A stretch of DNA of 64,000 nucleotides from Rhynchopus euleeides (taxonomy: Eukaryota > Euglenozoa > Diplonemea > Diplonemida > Diplonemidae), in contig OY723246.1 in assembly GCA_963210315.1 (NCBI GenBank), forward strand, positions 2,232,001 to 2,296,000. The letters are read 5' to 3'. This document shows positions 22,205 to 31,344 of the stretch, piece after piece. Within the stretch, counting starts at the first letter, position 1; each line of letters starts with the position of its first letter. The notes under the pieces were generated by a model. That model did no database searches and was not told where the DNA came from. It saw nothing but the letters and a program-made list of their open reading frames with translations. The position numbers were made by a program, and so were the translations under genes.

Positions 22205-22820
22205 CTATGCCGGGACCCCAAACTCAAGGAGTTCTTGCTGTTCCGGGGTCAGTGAGGGTGCAGGCGCTTCAGGTGCTGCAGGTTCTTCAGGTGCTGCAGC
22301 GCTGGCAGCCTTCGGTGCGGGTTTCGACGCAGTCTTTGCAGGTCTCTTTGGGGGTGCCCTTTGGCGCGGTGCCTGCTTCAGCTCGTCGGGTGGAAGCATC
22401 AACGCATCATTAAGCGGTGCCTGCTTCAGCTCCTCCGGGTGGAAGCGTCAACGCATCATTAAGGAAGAAGGAAGCACAGTTGCTACGCTTTTTTGCAGCT
22501 GCAGGAAACGACACCATACCCAACAACAATCCCCAGACCGTCGAGGGAGAGTGGGCGCCTGGATCCCGTGACACAGATCTCTAGTGCCGTTGTGATCCCC
22601 TCGGATAACGTCTCCTGGACGTTGTCAGCGGAGGTTGCCTGTGTGGCGGTGACCTCCGTATACCCCGCGGGATCCAGTGCCAGTAGCGCCTTCTTCAGCT
22701 TTTCGTCGACCCCTCGGCCGACGCTCTCCTTGATGTCAAGGGCCACCTTCAGGGTGGCACCTCGCAGCGCCCTGAAGGCTGTGATCGTATCATCATTCAC
22801 AATCTCGAGGGTGTTCTACG
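22205..22820 (-). CDS. doubtful minus-strand gene or gene relic
   Basis: Two minus-strand open segments look protein-like. The first (about 22815 down to 22490) contains ALRGATLKVALDIKESVGRG, VDEKLKKALLALDPAGYTEV and ETLSEGITTALEICVTGS, with the alternation expected of an amphipathic helical domain; a GTAG acceptor-like site precedes it near 22816. The second (about 22402-22205) is an Ala/Pro/Lys tail ending SLTPEQQELLEFGVPA and a TAG stop. A GTATGG donor-like site near 22523 and AAGCAG acceptors between them would make an intron that includes a 48-bp tandem duplication. The two duplicated copies differ by one base in length, which may mean decay. No family is recognised, no ATG start is clear, and it would be the only host gene on this strand. 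Confidence 0.35.
22387..22465. repeat. 48-bp tandem duplication
   Basis: A block containing GCCTGCTTCAGCTC, GGGTGGAAGC and TCAACGCATCATTAAG occurs twice in tandem with a few substitutions and a one-base length difference. It lies inside the supposed intron of the doubtful minus-strand gene. Confidence 0.65.
22464..22491 (+). repeat. short repeat shared with 4108-4137
   Basis: AAGGAAGAAGGAAGCACAGT followed by TGCTACGC. See the copy at 4108; the two share about 25 of 28 bases. Confidence 0.45.
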
Positions 22821-23055
22821 CGGCTCCTGGAACTCACTTCCTTCTCAGGTGTTTCTGGGCATGGGGCAACCTTGCCCAGGTGTTTCTGGAGTCCCGCCCC
22901 ACATGTCGTGCGTTCTTTCGTACGGTGTATAGTGAGTTCTGGCAATAATTTTTTGCTCGGTCAGCGCAGTGCCTCCAGTCCTGTCTCAGTAGCCACACAG
23001 AAAGGGGGACCAAAAAAAACTGGGGGGGGACCAAAAAGCGAGACCCCCCCCCCAG

Positions 23056-23085
23056 ATTGCGTAGTTTGTGCGTAGTGAAAAAGGG
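23056..23085 (+). repeat. interspersed repeat family 3, copy 2
   Basis: ATTGCGTAGTTTGTGCGTAG followed by TGAAAAAGGGG; it is the partner of 22126-22160, in the same orientation. Confidence 0.5.
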
Positions 23086-24738
23086 GTAAATCAGGGGCAC
23101 CATTCTGGTTCTGTCTTTTTGTATTTTGTATTCTGGGGCGCTGCACTCCATCCGCCTGGGGCACCCCTTTTCTCTTGCCCTATAAAATGGGCCGCTTCTC
23201 TTTTTTTTCTCTCTCTCGCCCTGGCGGAACGAACACCAGCCCTCTCATCGACCCTGCTCTTTCTGATTGTTGGCATCTTGGGCTGCAAGGATTTTTGCTG
23301 CTCGCCCCCGACGCAGATGCGTCCCCTGTCTCATGTACCCCCCACCCCCCGCCCCCCCGCCCTTCACGAATCCAGCCGAGGTCGTCACTATTTTTACTAG
23401 TCGTAACAATCCAGGAGGCAAAAAAAGGAGTGAAAAATATGTTCTGAAGTGTTGGTTCGTGCCGAGGCAAGGCGGCGGTCGTATTACTGCGCCTCTTTCG
23501 TAGAACGAACGCTATGCTATTGCCCGCCCCCACCCCACACATACCCACACCCCCACCTGGGGCGCCGAAGTTCTCGGAACTCATTTTCCAGCGTATGGAG
23601 GCGTCACCACATGAGGTTGGTCATGAACCGACAAGACCCAAGAGAGAGAGAGAGATTGAAAAGAGATGATTTTCAGCACACAGCGAGGCCTTCGCTCTGA
23701 AGTGGGCAGGAAGGTGGTCATACTGACACGGCTTCGCATGGCTCAGAGTGGAAGGCCACGAGTGCCACTTCAATGTGTGCCGAGAGTGGGCACAAAATGG
23801 GAATGAAACAAAAAGGCGAAAAAGCCGTTGGGGGACAAGGCGCGAAGAGGGCTGGGGGGGGGGGGGGGGGTGTGTGTGTCAGTGTGGCGACCACGTTTTG
23901 TGTGGGGAGATCCTGCCCGGGATGGCCGGGATCAATACCCACCCTGTGTGTGTGTTCAGTGTGTTGGCCCCCTGCCCACCCCCTCCCCCCCTCTCTTCTT
24001 GTCTTTCTCTTTTGTTGTATGTGTACCTCTTCCTCCCTGTACTGACCCCTACCACCACCACTGCTGAGGATAAGGCCAAAAGTTCCAAGTCCCAGTGCTT
24101 GTTCTCAGCAGCGCCCCCCCCTCCTCCCCCTCCTGTCTCTGGGGCCTGTACCCAAGATGGGGGTTTTTGTGTGTTTTTGAAATACGTGTCCAGGTTCTGC
24201 GCAGCAAAATGCATCCGTATTATACCTACCCGACACCCACCCCCCCTGTCGGTGTCAAAGAAAGATTGCGTGGCGTTGCCGAACGCGCCAAAAACCCGCA
24301 TCGGCAAACTGAAGAAACAAAACAGGGTGAGAGAGAGCGAGCGGCCCCTCTCACGTGACGCTTGCTTTGGTCTGCGCTTGCGTGGGCTGGAGCTTCAGGG
24401 GGGCAGCACGCCAGCGACACATTGTCAAGTGTATGAGAGAGAGAAGGGAGGGTGGTGTGCCACCTGCGTAAAGGTGTCGGAGCGCCTTCCGAGGGCCACT
24501 GCCCTTTCCTTTTTCTGTGTGTCTTGGCAAGACTTGCTGTCTCTCGTGACCACGTCGTATCCACAAGCCCTTCCCCCGCATCAAGGCAAAGCAGGCGATT
24601 GGGGGGTGTGGTTGGAAAGCGCCAACGCGCCAAAAGAAGGAAAGAAGGAACCACGGTGTTGCCCACTCACCCCCTCCCGCTTCCACCACGCAAGCAGGCC
24701 GTCTCCCCGTCCCCCCCCGCCCCCCCCCCCCCCCCCCT

Positions 24739-24862
24739 GCACGACGCGGTGGCAGGTGGGCAGGGTGACATGTCAGGTGACACGTTTCCATGATAACCCA
24801 TTTTAGATGGCAGGAGTGTTGTCACCCTGACATGTCAGGCCCCTGACCACCGCGTCGTGTGC
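24739..24862. mobile_element. 124-bp inverted-repeat element
   Basis: The arms read GCAC(AC)GACGCGGTGG at the outside and CCTGACATGTCAGG, itself palindromic, further in. They face each other across about 35 bp containing AACCCATTTTAGATGG. The arms match over about 40 bp with small gaps. No target duplication is clear. It is probably an old MITE. Confidence 0.65.
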
Positions 24863-24990
24863 GATCGTGGTACACACATAGTCGCATACCTGCTCTTTGC
24901 AAAGAAGGTAATGCTTGAGGTTGCAGACCCTCCCCCCTCGCAAGCCTACTGCGACACACCCTCCCGTTGTGCATAGATCCGCCTTTGCAC

Positions 24991-25045
24991 AGCATCCCCG
25001 GTGTGGGTGGCTACAAAAATGACAAATATTGCGAGAAGGTGCTGG
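24991..25045 (+). repeat. interspersed repeat family 2, full copy
   Basis: CAGCATCCCCGGTGTGGGTG, then CTACAAAAATGACAAATATT, then GCGAGAAGGTGCT. It aligns with 6326-6378 over its whole length and shares GGGGACTTGC downstream with 21904-21950. Confidence 0.55.
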
Positions 25046-25775
25046 GGGGACTTGCCTTTTTTTGCCTTCGCGCTCCTCAAAAAAAATCCCCCCTCCTGCC
25101 TCCCCCCTCTACAACCGCCACCACCCCCTTTCCCCCCCCCCCCCTCCCTTCACGCACCCACCTCTCAGGCACACGTGCCTAATCACCCATCAGGGTTGAC
25201 CAGCACAGCAGCGGGGGAGGGGATTGGGGGGCGGAGGGCGTGACCCCACACCCCTCCCCTCCCCCCCCCCCCCCCCAGCAGCCACCCCCCTGACACCTGT
25301 TGCCCCCGATCCCCACCCGGATCCTGTTTTTTTTGTACTTCGCAGCGCACACCACCACCTCATCCTCCTCCTCCCCGCGACAGATGTCCCTCCGCGCGGA
25401 CATGTGTACCTCACGCGTTACCCGTTCCCCCCAGTCTCCGGTCCCTCTGCCCCGGAGCCACCCCCGCGCTCCAGGCGGTCTCACCTCGCCGCCTCGACCT
25501 CCATTCACTCCCGGGTCTCCCAGGAATCGCCGCCTCCGGCATGGGCGCCATCCCCAACGCCACCACCGTCACGGCCTTCATCACGACCTTCGCCGCCGCC
25601 GGCACCGCCACCACCACCTCCCGAAAACGGTGCGGCTCCACCGCCACCCCCGCCGCCACCCGCTGCACCCCTAGCTGACCGTCGCACCGCTCCACCCCCT
25701 GCCGCAGCTGCCTGCTGTGTCACGGTGGCCCCACCTGCGGAGGACCCTGCCTCGCAAGCCCCTGCCCTCAGCCGC

Positions 25776-27302
25776 ATGGAGAGCAGGGCGCGCATGCTGA
25801 GACCCCCACCGATGCCTATCAAGGTGTGCCCGGCGTCGCCGCTGGCGGGCGCCCCTCTGGGGCGCCTGTCCCTTTTTCCCGCAACGCCTTACTGCACCGA
25901 AACACCTCTGGGGGGTGCGGTGCCTGCAGGGGCCTGCCACCAGGGCAGCGCCGCCGCCCCCGCTGTCTGTGAGGATCCCCCCTCGCCTCACGCCTATCTC
26001 GCGGGCAACCCCCGCGCGGTGCACGGCATCCACCCGGAGCACACCGAGGGGCGCTTCCTGGCCCACGCCCTGCGCGCCTGGCTTCCCTCCCTGGAGTGCT
26101 GCCCCCCGCTGCACCTCTTCACCCCAGAGCATGTGTCGCTGCTCCGCGCGCTGCTGCTCAGCTGCCAGGGCTATATCGACCTGACCCGCCGAGGGGATCC
26201 CACTGACGCAGAGGAGTTCACCTCGCTACAACGCCCGCTGCGGCGCCACATCCCCAAGCTGATCCAGCAGGGCGTCGGGCTGGGGAGTGGGACGGAGTTC
26301 GCCCAAGAGTGCTCCGCCGCAGGAAAGCCTGGCAATGAGGACCGGGTGTTGGTGGTGCCCCACTTCCTGAAGTATTATGGGGTGGCGCCCACCGCCTCCC
26401 CTGCGGGGGAGAAGTCTCTCATCGCATGCGTCTGCGATGGGCACGGCGGGTGTGACACGGCAGCCGTGGCATGCGATATGTTCCCTTTGCTCTTCGCTGA
26501 GGAGTGCTCCGCTGCGGGGGGGCCCAGCAGCGGCGCCATGCGGCAGGCGGTTGCCAGGATGCAGGCGCTTCTGGAGAGGCGGTATGTCGATACGTATTCG
26601 CAGAGCGGCACAACCCTGACAGCGGTGGCGCTCATCGGGTCGACGCTTTATGTTGCGAACCTGGGGGACAGCCACGCCTATGTTGTAAGCAAAGGCGGGC
26701 AGGCGTCCTGCCTGACAGAGCACCATCACATCGACGACGAGGAGGAGCGGCGCGCCGCGTTGGAGCGCGGTGTGGACGTGCAGGAGGTGCGGGGGGTGCT
26801 GCGCGTGGCTGGGATCTGCCGTGTCACGCGGAACCTCGGGCTGCTGCAGGCCGGGGCCTCCGTCAGCCACGAGCCGCACGTCAGGGAGTGGGAGGTGACG
26901 CAGGACGACGCACTGCTTATCATCGCAACGGATGGGCTGTGGGATGTCTGCTCTCCGGAGACGGCAGCCTCGCTTGTCCTGCAGGCGGCGTCGCAAGCTT
27001 CGTCCCAACCTGCGTCGCAGCCCCGCAACAGCATGACGACCCCTTCTGTGGCTGCCAGCAGCATGATGTCGTCTCTGTGGGACTGCAGCATGGTGGATTC
27101 GCTGCTGCCCTGCTCCTTCGCAACCAGCACCCTCTCGGCTAGCCCGCTGTCTACCGTGTCTGGGCTGTCGCTCATCTCTCCAATTTCTTCGTATTTACAG
27201 CCGAAAAAACGTGCGCCTTTGGCGGGCTGCCTTCTGGAGAGGGCTGTTGCCAACAATACCCGTGACAATGTCGGCATCGTAGTGGTCTCCCTGAAAAACT
27301 GA
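25776..27302 (+). CDS. PP2C-type (PPM) protein phosphatase
   Basis: A metal-dependent Ser/Thr phosphatase. Counting from the first in-frame ATG at 25776 it has 508 residues; the frame is open from 25224 and upstream codes for Pro-rich sequence without an ATG, so a spliced upstream exon may supply the true start. The PP2C motifs are in order: GKPGNEDRVLVV, ACVCDGHGGCDTA, SGTTLTAVALIGSTLYVANL then GDSHAYVV, HHIDDEEERRAALERGV, LLIIATDGLWDV and, near the end, NTRDNVGIVVVSL. All the metal-binding aspartates expected of the family (ED, DGHGG, DG, DN) are present, so it should be active. A Ser/Met-rich insert of about 80 residues separates the last two motifs. The substrate is unknown. The stop is TGA at 27300. 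Confidence 0.9.
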   Translation: MESRARMLRPPPMPIKVCPASPLAGAPLGRLSLFPATPYCTETPLGGAVPAGACHQGSAAAPAVCEDPPSPHAYLAGNPRAVHGIHPEHTEGRFLAHALRAWLPSLECCPPLHLFTPEHVSLLRALLLSCQGYIDLTRRGDPTDAEEFTSLQRPLRRHIPKLIQQGVGLGSGTEFAQECSAAGKPGNEDRVLVVPHFLKYYGVAPTASPAGEKSLIACVCDGHGGCDTAAVACDMFPLLFAEECSAAGGPSSGAMRQAVARMQALLERRYVDTYSQSGTTLTAVALIGSTLYVANLGDSHAYVVSKGGQASCLTEHHHIDDEEERRAALERGVDVQEVRGVLRVAGICRVTRNLGLLQAGASVSHEPHVREWEVTQDDALLIIATDGLWDVCSPETAASLVLQAASQASSQPASQPRNSMTTPSVAASSMMSSLWDCSMVDSLLPCSFATSTLSASPLSTVSGLSLISPISSYLQPKKRAPLAGCLLERAVANNTRDNVGIVVVSLKN

Positions 27303-27734
27303 GCGCGAGGGGGTGGGGCAACCTTGTTTCGAAGGACCCGCTCTTGCCCGCACCCTCACTTCCGTCGGTGAGGGTGTGGGGGTGTGGCCTCGCCCTTCCG
27401 GGTGACATTCGACAAGCCCAATAAGTGGGCGATAGAGCCTGGCAGCGCGGCTTGTTTATTTGGGTGAATTGCTTGTATTGTTATCTTCTGCCAACGGGTC
27501 GGGGGCTGTGTGCCCTTCGGAGACCGAAAGTGTTAACATCGTTTCGACATGATGTTAGCAACAGCTCTCTTCCTCGCATATGCTTCGCCGCTTCCCATGC
27601 CCCCCTACTCCGATTCTTGTGCTGCATTTCTTTTGACAGTTCTGTTGCAACCAACACAGTCCCTGCAAGGGATAGGTGTTGAGGGAAATGCTTCCCACCG
27701 TTTGCCATACGATCAACCCTTCCCTCTATCTTTC

Positions 27735-27775
27735 TTCTTGTGCTCCACCACTTTCTGTACTTCAGACAGGTAAGA
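27735..27775 (-). repeat. repeat tag shared with 13866-13904 and the retroelement repeats
   Basis: Read on the minus strand this is CTTACCTGTCTGAAGTACAG followed by AAAGTGGTGGAGCACAAGAA. The first half also occurs in both long repeats of the retroelement (about 30998 and 36096), and the whole matches 13866-13904 (TGTCTGAAGTACAGAAGGTG then TGGTGGAGCACGAAGAAA). Confidence 0.5.
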
Positions 27776-28079
27776 CACAGCCGAAGGGCTCACAACAATA
27801 GGCCGATATACTTTTTTTAAGGTGGAAGCGGTCAACAAAACAACAGGGGTTTCTCTTTTCTCTTTTTCATGTCTCCCAGCAACGAGTGAGTGAAGCAAAC
27901 GGAAAGGACAGTATTTTGTCGCGAATGTAAGAAGCAACTGAGTAACTCTGATCTTTGTGTCAAACTTTTGACGCACGCCAGACAGGCTTCTAGGTGCGCT
28001 GCTTCGATATGATACCGACTTCCGGAATGATATCCTTTTGTTGCCCAACCCCCATGCGGTGAAGGGGAGGGGGGATCAT

Positions 28080-28144
28080 GGAACACAGGGCAAGTCAGGC
28101 CCGATTTTTGCCAACAGGTGGCACAACAAAGTGCTCCATTGCAG
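28080..28144 (+). repeat. interspersed repeat family 1, copy 3
   Basis: GGAACACAGGGCAAGTCAGG, then TTGCCAACAGGTGGCACAAC, then ending CATTGCAG. It pairs with 5750-5823 and 3681-3749. Confidence 0.5.
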
Positions 28145-28512
28145 GGCCTGGTCTCACTGCAGCACAGAGGTGTTTGGGTGGGGTATGCGGGCACTCGGGC
28201 GCCCGCACACCTTCAAGGATATTGGCACCTCCGTTGTCTCTGTTCAATATGCACAGCTGGCTGGCCTCCCTCCATACACATTAACCGGTGTATGCGTATC
28301 TCTGGATGTGGAGATATATCATCCAGGGCTTCCCGGCTCACCGCCTCTCACCTTTCCCAAGTCTTGAGTGACTGTGGCTGCTGTGTTCCGTTCCTCCTCT
28401 TCCCTTCTCGGTTTGCCCCGGCTTGGGTCTTGTCTTTTCAGCACACTTCGACTTTGGCGGAAAGTGGGTTTTCCCCCCCCGCTTCCGAGCATTTCTTTAT
28501 CCAAAAAAACTT

Positions 28513-28639
28513 CTTGCTGAGGTGTGCGTACGAACTGCGTCTATACTCCGTGAGAACAACGCCTTTCAGGCAACACAGTGTACGTCACGGCCTGTTCGTC
28601 TTGTACGTCAGGCTGGAGGTCGTCGATCCCAAAAAAAAT
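28513..28639 (+). repeat. 127-bp interspersed repeat, intact copy
   Basis: It starts CTTGCTGAGGTGTGCGTACG and includes CTGCGTCTATACTCCGTGAG and GTACGTCAGGCTGGAGGTCG, ending in an A-run. A second copy at 30707-30825 differs at a handful of positions and is broken at its A-run by the retroelement. It could be the end of a further mobile element. Confidence 0.75.
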
Positions 28640-29220
28640 TGGGCAGCGGTCCTTCGGGACGGGTAACTAGCGACACCCCCCTTAGCCAGCTACTCACTTC
28701 AACAGAAGTCACGGTGATTATGGTGAACGGAATTCTTGAAGCGATGTCTAGACAAACTGTGTGATTATTACAGGGGGGGGTCAAATAAACGTACTTAGTA
28801 CTACTATTCGGCGAACGCGCGGGCCTAAATCGACCTCGCCAGAAAATTAATAAATAGTTTGCGAGCGAATAGACGTACTAAGTACGTCTATTCAACTTTT
28901 CCTAAAAACGCTGTTTGCAGGGGCTCTGCGGGGCTGTTTGGTCCACCAGGGGCGCGCTGGTCACTGCTGTCGTCCGTCTCTCACTTCTTCTGCCTTCCGG
29001 TCGAGTATCCGCTCTGTTCTCGTCCTACCACTCGCCCCTCATTTGGTTTCGTACCGTTTTGATTTGTATTGCCCCCCCCCCCTGGTTGACATTCTTGTTG
29101 AGTTAGTGAAAGCATACACAGTTCATCAGAGCTGTCAGCTTCACTGTCGGTGGTTGGTTGGTGCGTTGATGCTTAAAAAAAAGATGTGAAAAAGACAAGC
29201 CACAACCAGCACGCCCCAAC

Positions 29221-29766
29221 TTACTTCTTCTTCAAGTTCTTGGGCTTGCTGGGGCAAGTCTGCATGTTGTGCCCAGGCTTCCTACACCCTTTGCAGAGCC
29301 TGCGGTGTTTGTTGGGAGTCTGGGTGGTCGGGGACGCTGCGCGCTTCTTTTCGGAGGACTGGGAGGACTGGGAAGGCTGTGTCTGTGTGAGAGAGTTCAC
29401 ACGAACCGGCTTCGCCCATGCCAAGATGCTTGACTGTTGGGTTGGCTGAGACACAACTTTCTTTTGGGTGGACTGCTTCTCTGTGCTCTCTTTTGCCTTC
29501 CCGTCCAACCCAGGTTCAAGGTCCGCACCACCAGCCTCAGGGGATGTTTCTGTGCTTGGTGCGAAGGTGAGGTCCGGACAAAGGGAGCTCTTCACGAACC
29601 CGTCCTCCTCACCCGACACCTTCAGCACGTACCCCATATCCCGCAAGCGCTCGGCTACCAGCGTGCCCTGGCCCGGGCCAGTTGGTTGAAGGAAGGCCGG
29701 GGAGCGCATGGCGGTGGCCCATCCTCGAATATCTTGAACAGGAGGCATTCCATCAGCAGGAGGCAC
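29221..29766 (-). CDS. zinc-knuckle protein fragment inside the transposon
   Basis: A frame of about 180 codons that lacks an ATG at its upstream end (it begins with GTG and is open further upstream for about 30 codons). The sequence is polar and Ser/Thr/Gln-rich, with a C-terminal zinc knuckle, LCKGCRKPGHNMQTC (C-x2-C-x3-GH-x4-C), preceded by a basic KKRAASPTTQTPNKHRRL segment and ending in lysines before the stop. Tails of this kind terminate several DNA-transposon transposases. I take it as the C-terminal remnant of the element's own transposase; no catalytic part is seen. Confidence 0.5.
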   Translation of the reverse strand: MPPADGMPPVQDIRGWATAMRSPAFLQPTGPGQGTLVAERLRDMGYVLKVSGEEDGFVKSSLCPDLTFAPSTETSPEAGGADLEPGLDGKAKESTEKQSTQKKVVSQPTQQSSILAWAKPVRVNSLTQTQPSQSSQSSEKKRAASPTTQTPNKHRRLCKGCRKPGHNMQTCPSKPKNLKKK

Positions 29767-30070
29767 ATGAAAGCATCGGACGTCATCATTATGTCGGACA
29801 CCAGCCGAAGCTATTGGCTCTGTTGGTGGATGGTGAAATCTGGGCAGTTGGATTGCGGGTTTGCGGGCGTGTGTTGATCAGTGCTGCACAACAGGAGAGA
29901 ATGTCAAACAACGTCAGGGAAGGGGGCTGCGGGGGGTGGGGGGTGGGCTCAGCTGGTCCTCGAAGGCTACATCTATGGTGAGGTGTGTCTGGGGCCATCC
30001 GTCCACATCTTCTCGTTGGTGGTAGGGACTGCGGACGCCGTAGATGAGGAGTCGTTTAATGCGCGCCGCT

Positions 30071-30180
30071 CTTCAGCAGTGATTTTGACGCCTCTGGACC
30101 CCAGGAGTTTGCGGGTTTCCGGGTTTGCGGTCTTCAGCAGTGGTTCTGATGCCTCTGGACCGCAGGAGTTTGCGGGTTCG
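30071..30180. repeat. 61-bp tandem duplication inside the transposon
   Basis: Two copies (30071-30131 and 30132-30180) of a block with CTTCAGCAGTG, GCCTCTGGACC and CAGGAGTTTGCGGGTT, about 85 percent alike by eye. Confidence 0.65.
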
Positions 30181-30706
30181 CTGGTTTCCCGTCCGTATGT
30201 GTCTGAGGGGGGATGCCCCGATTCCCTTCGTCACGACATATCTTTGAGCGTAGGTCACTTCCCCCCTCTACGGACCCCGTGCACCCTGGTTCCCCTAAGT
30301 GGCACCAATAGACCCCGTTGTCCCCATTCCTTGCCCCAAAGTTTGCAGATTTGTGTGTCTCCAAAAAGAAAATCTCAAAAAAAACGAAAAATTTTCCCAA
30401 AAAAAAGGGTGAAAAGTAAGTACTACTATTCAACGGCCCAACGTGCCCCAGAGCCCCAAAAAAATAAGTACTACTATTCGGCTAAGTACTACTATTCAAC
30501 TAAGTACGTTTATTTGACCCCCCCCTGTAACCACAGAGGCCATTAATCCACACATGCGGAGGGACTGCACTGAAGAGCTTCCCTCTGGTACGACAATGTA
30601 TGCGTTAGGAAGCGAAACAACGTGTGTGGATGAATTGTGCCAACCTGCTGAGAAGAACGATGTTTATCAAACCTTGCTGTTTCCCACCCTTTTTAGGTGA
30701 GTTTAT

Positions 30707-30825
30707 CTTGCTGAGGTGTGAGGACGAACTGCGTCTATACTCCGTGAGAACAACGCCTTTATAGGCAACACAGTGTACGTCACGGCCTGGTCGTCTTGTA
30801 CGTCAGGCTGGAGGTCGTCGATGCC
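30707..30825 (+). repeat. 127-bp interspersed repeat, copy interrupted by the retroelement
   Basis: It matches 28513-28630 closely up to the A-run, where the retroelement begins. The sequence right of the retroelement (36322 on, AAAAAATTGCC) resumes in the way the intact copy does (AAAATTGGGC), although similarity then fades. Confidence 0.65.
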
Positions 30826-30831
30826 AAAAAA

Positions 30832-30891
30832 TACAGCAGCAGTCTCTCGAGTCTTCCTTTCAGATGATTTTTGCATTGATCGCTTCCACCT
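30832..30891 (-). repeat. split direct repeat B2 of the YR retroelement
   Basis: It is 60 bp, identical by eye to B1 (31224-31283), both starting TACAGCAGCAGTCTCTCGAG on the + strand. B2 lies outside A2 and forms the 3' end of the element. Confidence 0.85.
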
Positions 30892-30921
30892 CAACCCGTC
30901 ACTCGTCACGCGTTTTTTTTT

Positions 30922-31223
30922 TCGCTGGCGCTAGTGATGTCGGCTGGCAGAAAAAACACACAACAAACCCCCCCCCCCCGCGTGTCGAGTGACCTTACCT
31001 GTCTGAAGTACAGAAAATGTGTCGGGTTGGGTGGAGCATACACACACACATACACATATGTTCACACAACACAGGGCAAACCGCACAAACGTGTTCACAC
31101 ATCCGGCATCCTATGCGAAATACCCGCCGCTCCCCGGGAGCTGTTGCGGGAACCATCTGCTCTTCCGACCCACCGAGACTCTTGCCGTATTTTCTCTACC
31201 ACACGGGGTGTGTTTTACCAAAA
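30922..31223 (-). repeat. split direct repeat A2 of the YR retroelement
   Basis: It is about 302 bp, starting TCGCTGGCGCTAGTGATGTC on the + strand, and is almost the same as A1 at 36021-36325. It includes a CA-rich microsatellite and abuts B1 directly. Confidence 0.88.
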
Positions 31224-31283
31224 TACAGCAGCAGTCTCTCGAGTCTTCCTTTCAGATGATTTTTGCATTGATCGCTTCCACCT
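31224..31283 (-). repeat. split direct repeat B1 of the YR retroelement
   Basis: It is the inner copy of B, abutting A2 through the CCAAAA junction and lying just downstream of the RT-RNase H frame. Confidence 0.85.
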
Positions 31284-31344
31284 AGGACCCTGAGGGCCCT
31301 TGGGCCAAGGGACGCCACGCGTTTTGTTAGATGGCCGGTGGAGT

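Larger units (their letters stand above)
22821..25223. other. intergenic with MITE and repeat copies
   Basis: No gene is supported. It holds copies of interspersed families 3 (23056-23085) and 2 (24991-25045), an inverted-repeat element (24739-24862), a GA microsatellite near 23640, and long G- and C-tracts near 23855 and 24710-24737. A 352-codon open frame from 23748 runs through these simple tracts and has no recognisable domain. Confidence 0.45.
27303..28512. other. intergenic
   Basis: No gene is supported. It includes a repeat tag at 27735-27775 (minus orientation) and copy 3 of interspersed family 1 (28080-28144). GAGGGTGTGGG with CCGCACCCTCAC around 27345-27375 can pair weakly. Confidence 0.45.
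28771..30527 (-). mobile_element. DNA transposon with terminal inverted repeats, TA target
   Basis: A 1,757-bp element flanked by TA (28769-28770 and 30528-30529). Both ends read inward CAGGGGGGGTCAAATAAACG then TACTTAGT. Just inside, the motif AGTACTACTATTC recurs (28799, 30419, 30468, 30483), as do ACGTACT/AGTACGT palindromes near 28870; such subterminal arrays usually bind the transposase. It carries one protein-like frame on the minus strand. The TA site and the CAG start fit the pogo/Tc1-mariner group, but no DDE transposase is visible, so this is probably an internally deleted, non-autonomous copy. Confidence 0.75.

Noticed and set aside
21579-22571. A + strand frame of 330 codons.
   Set aside because: It runs through C-tracts, the family 2 and 3 repeats and the antisense of the doubtful minus-strand gene, with no domain.
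23748-24806. A + strand frame of 352 codons.
   Set aside because: It crosses a long G-tract, C-tracts and an inverted-repeat element. It is likely open by chance in stop-poor sequence.
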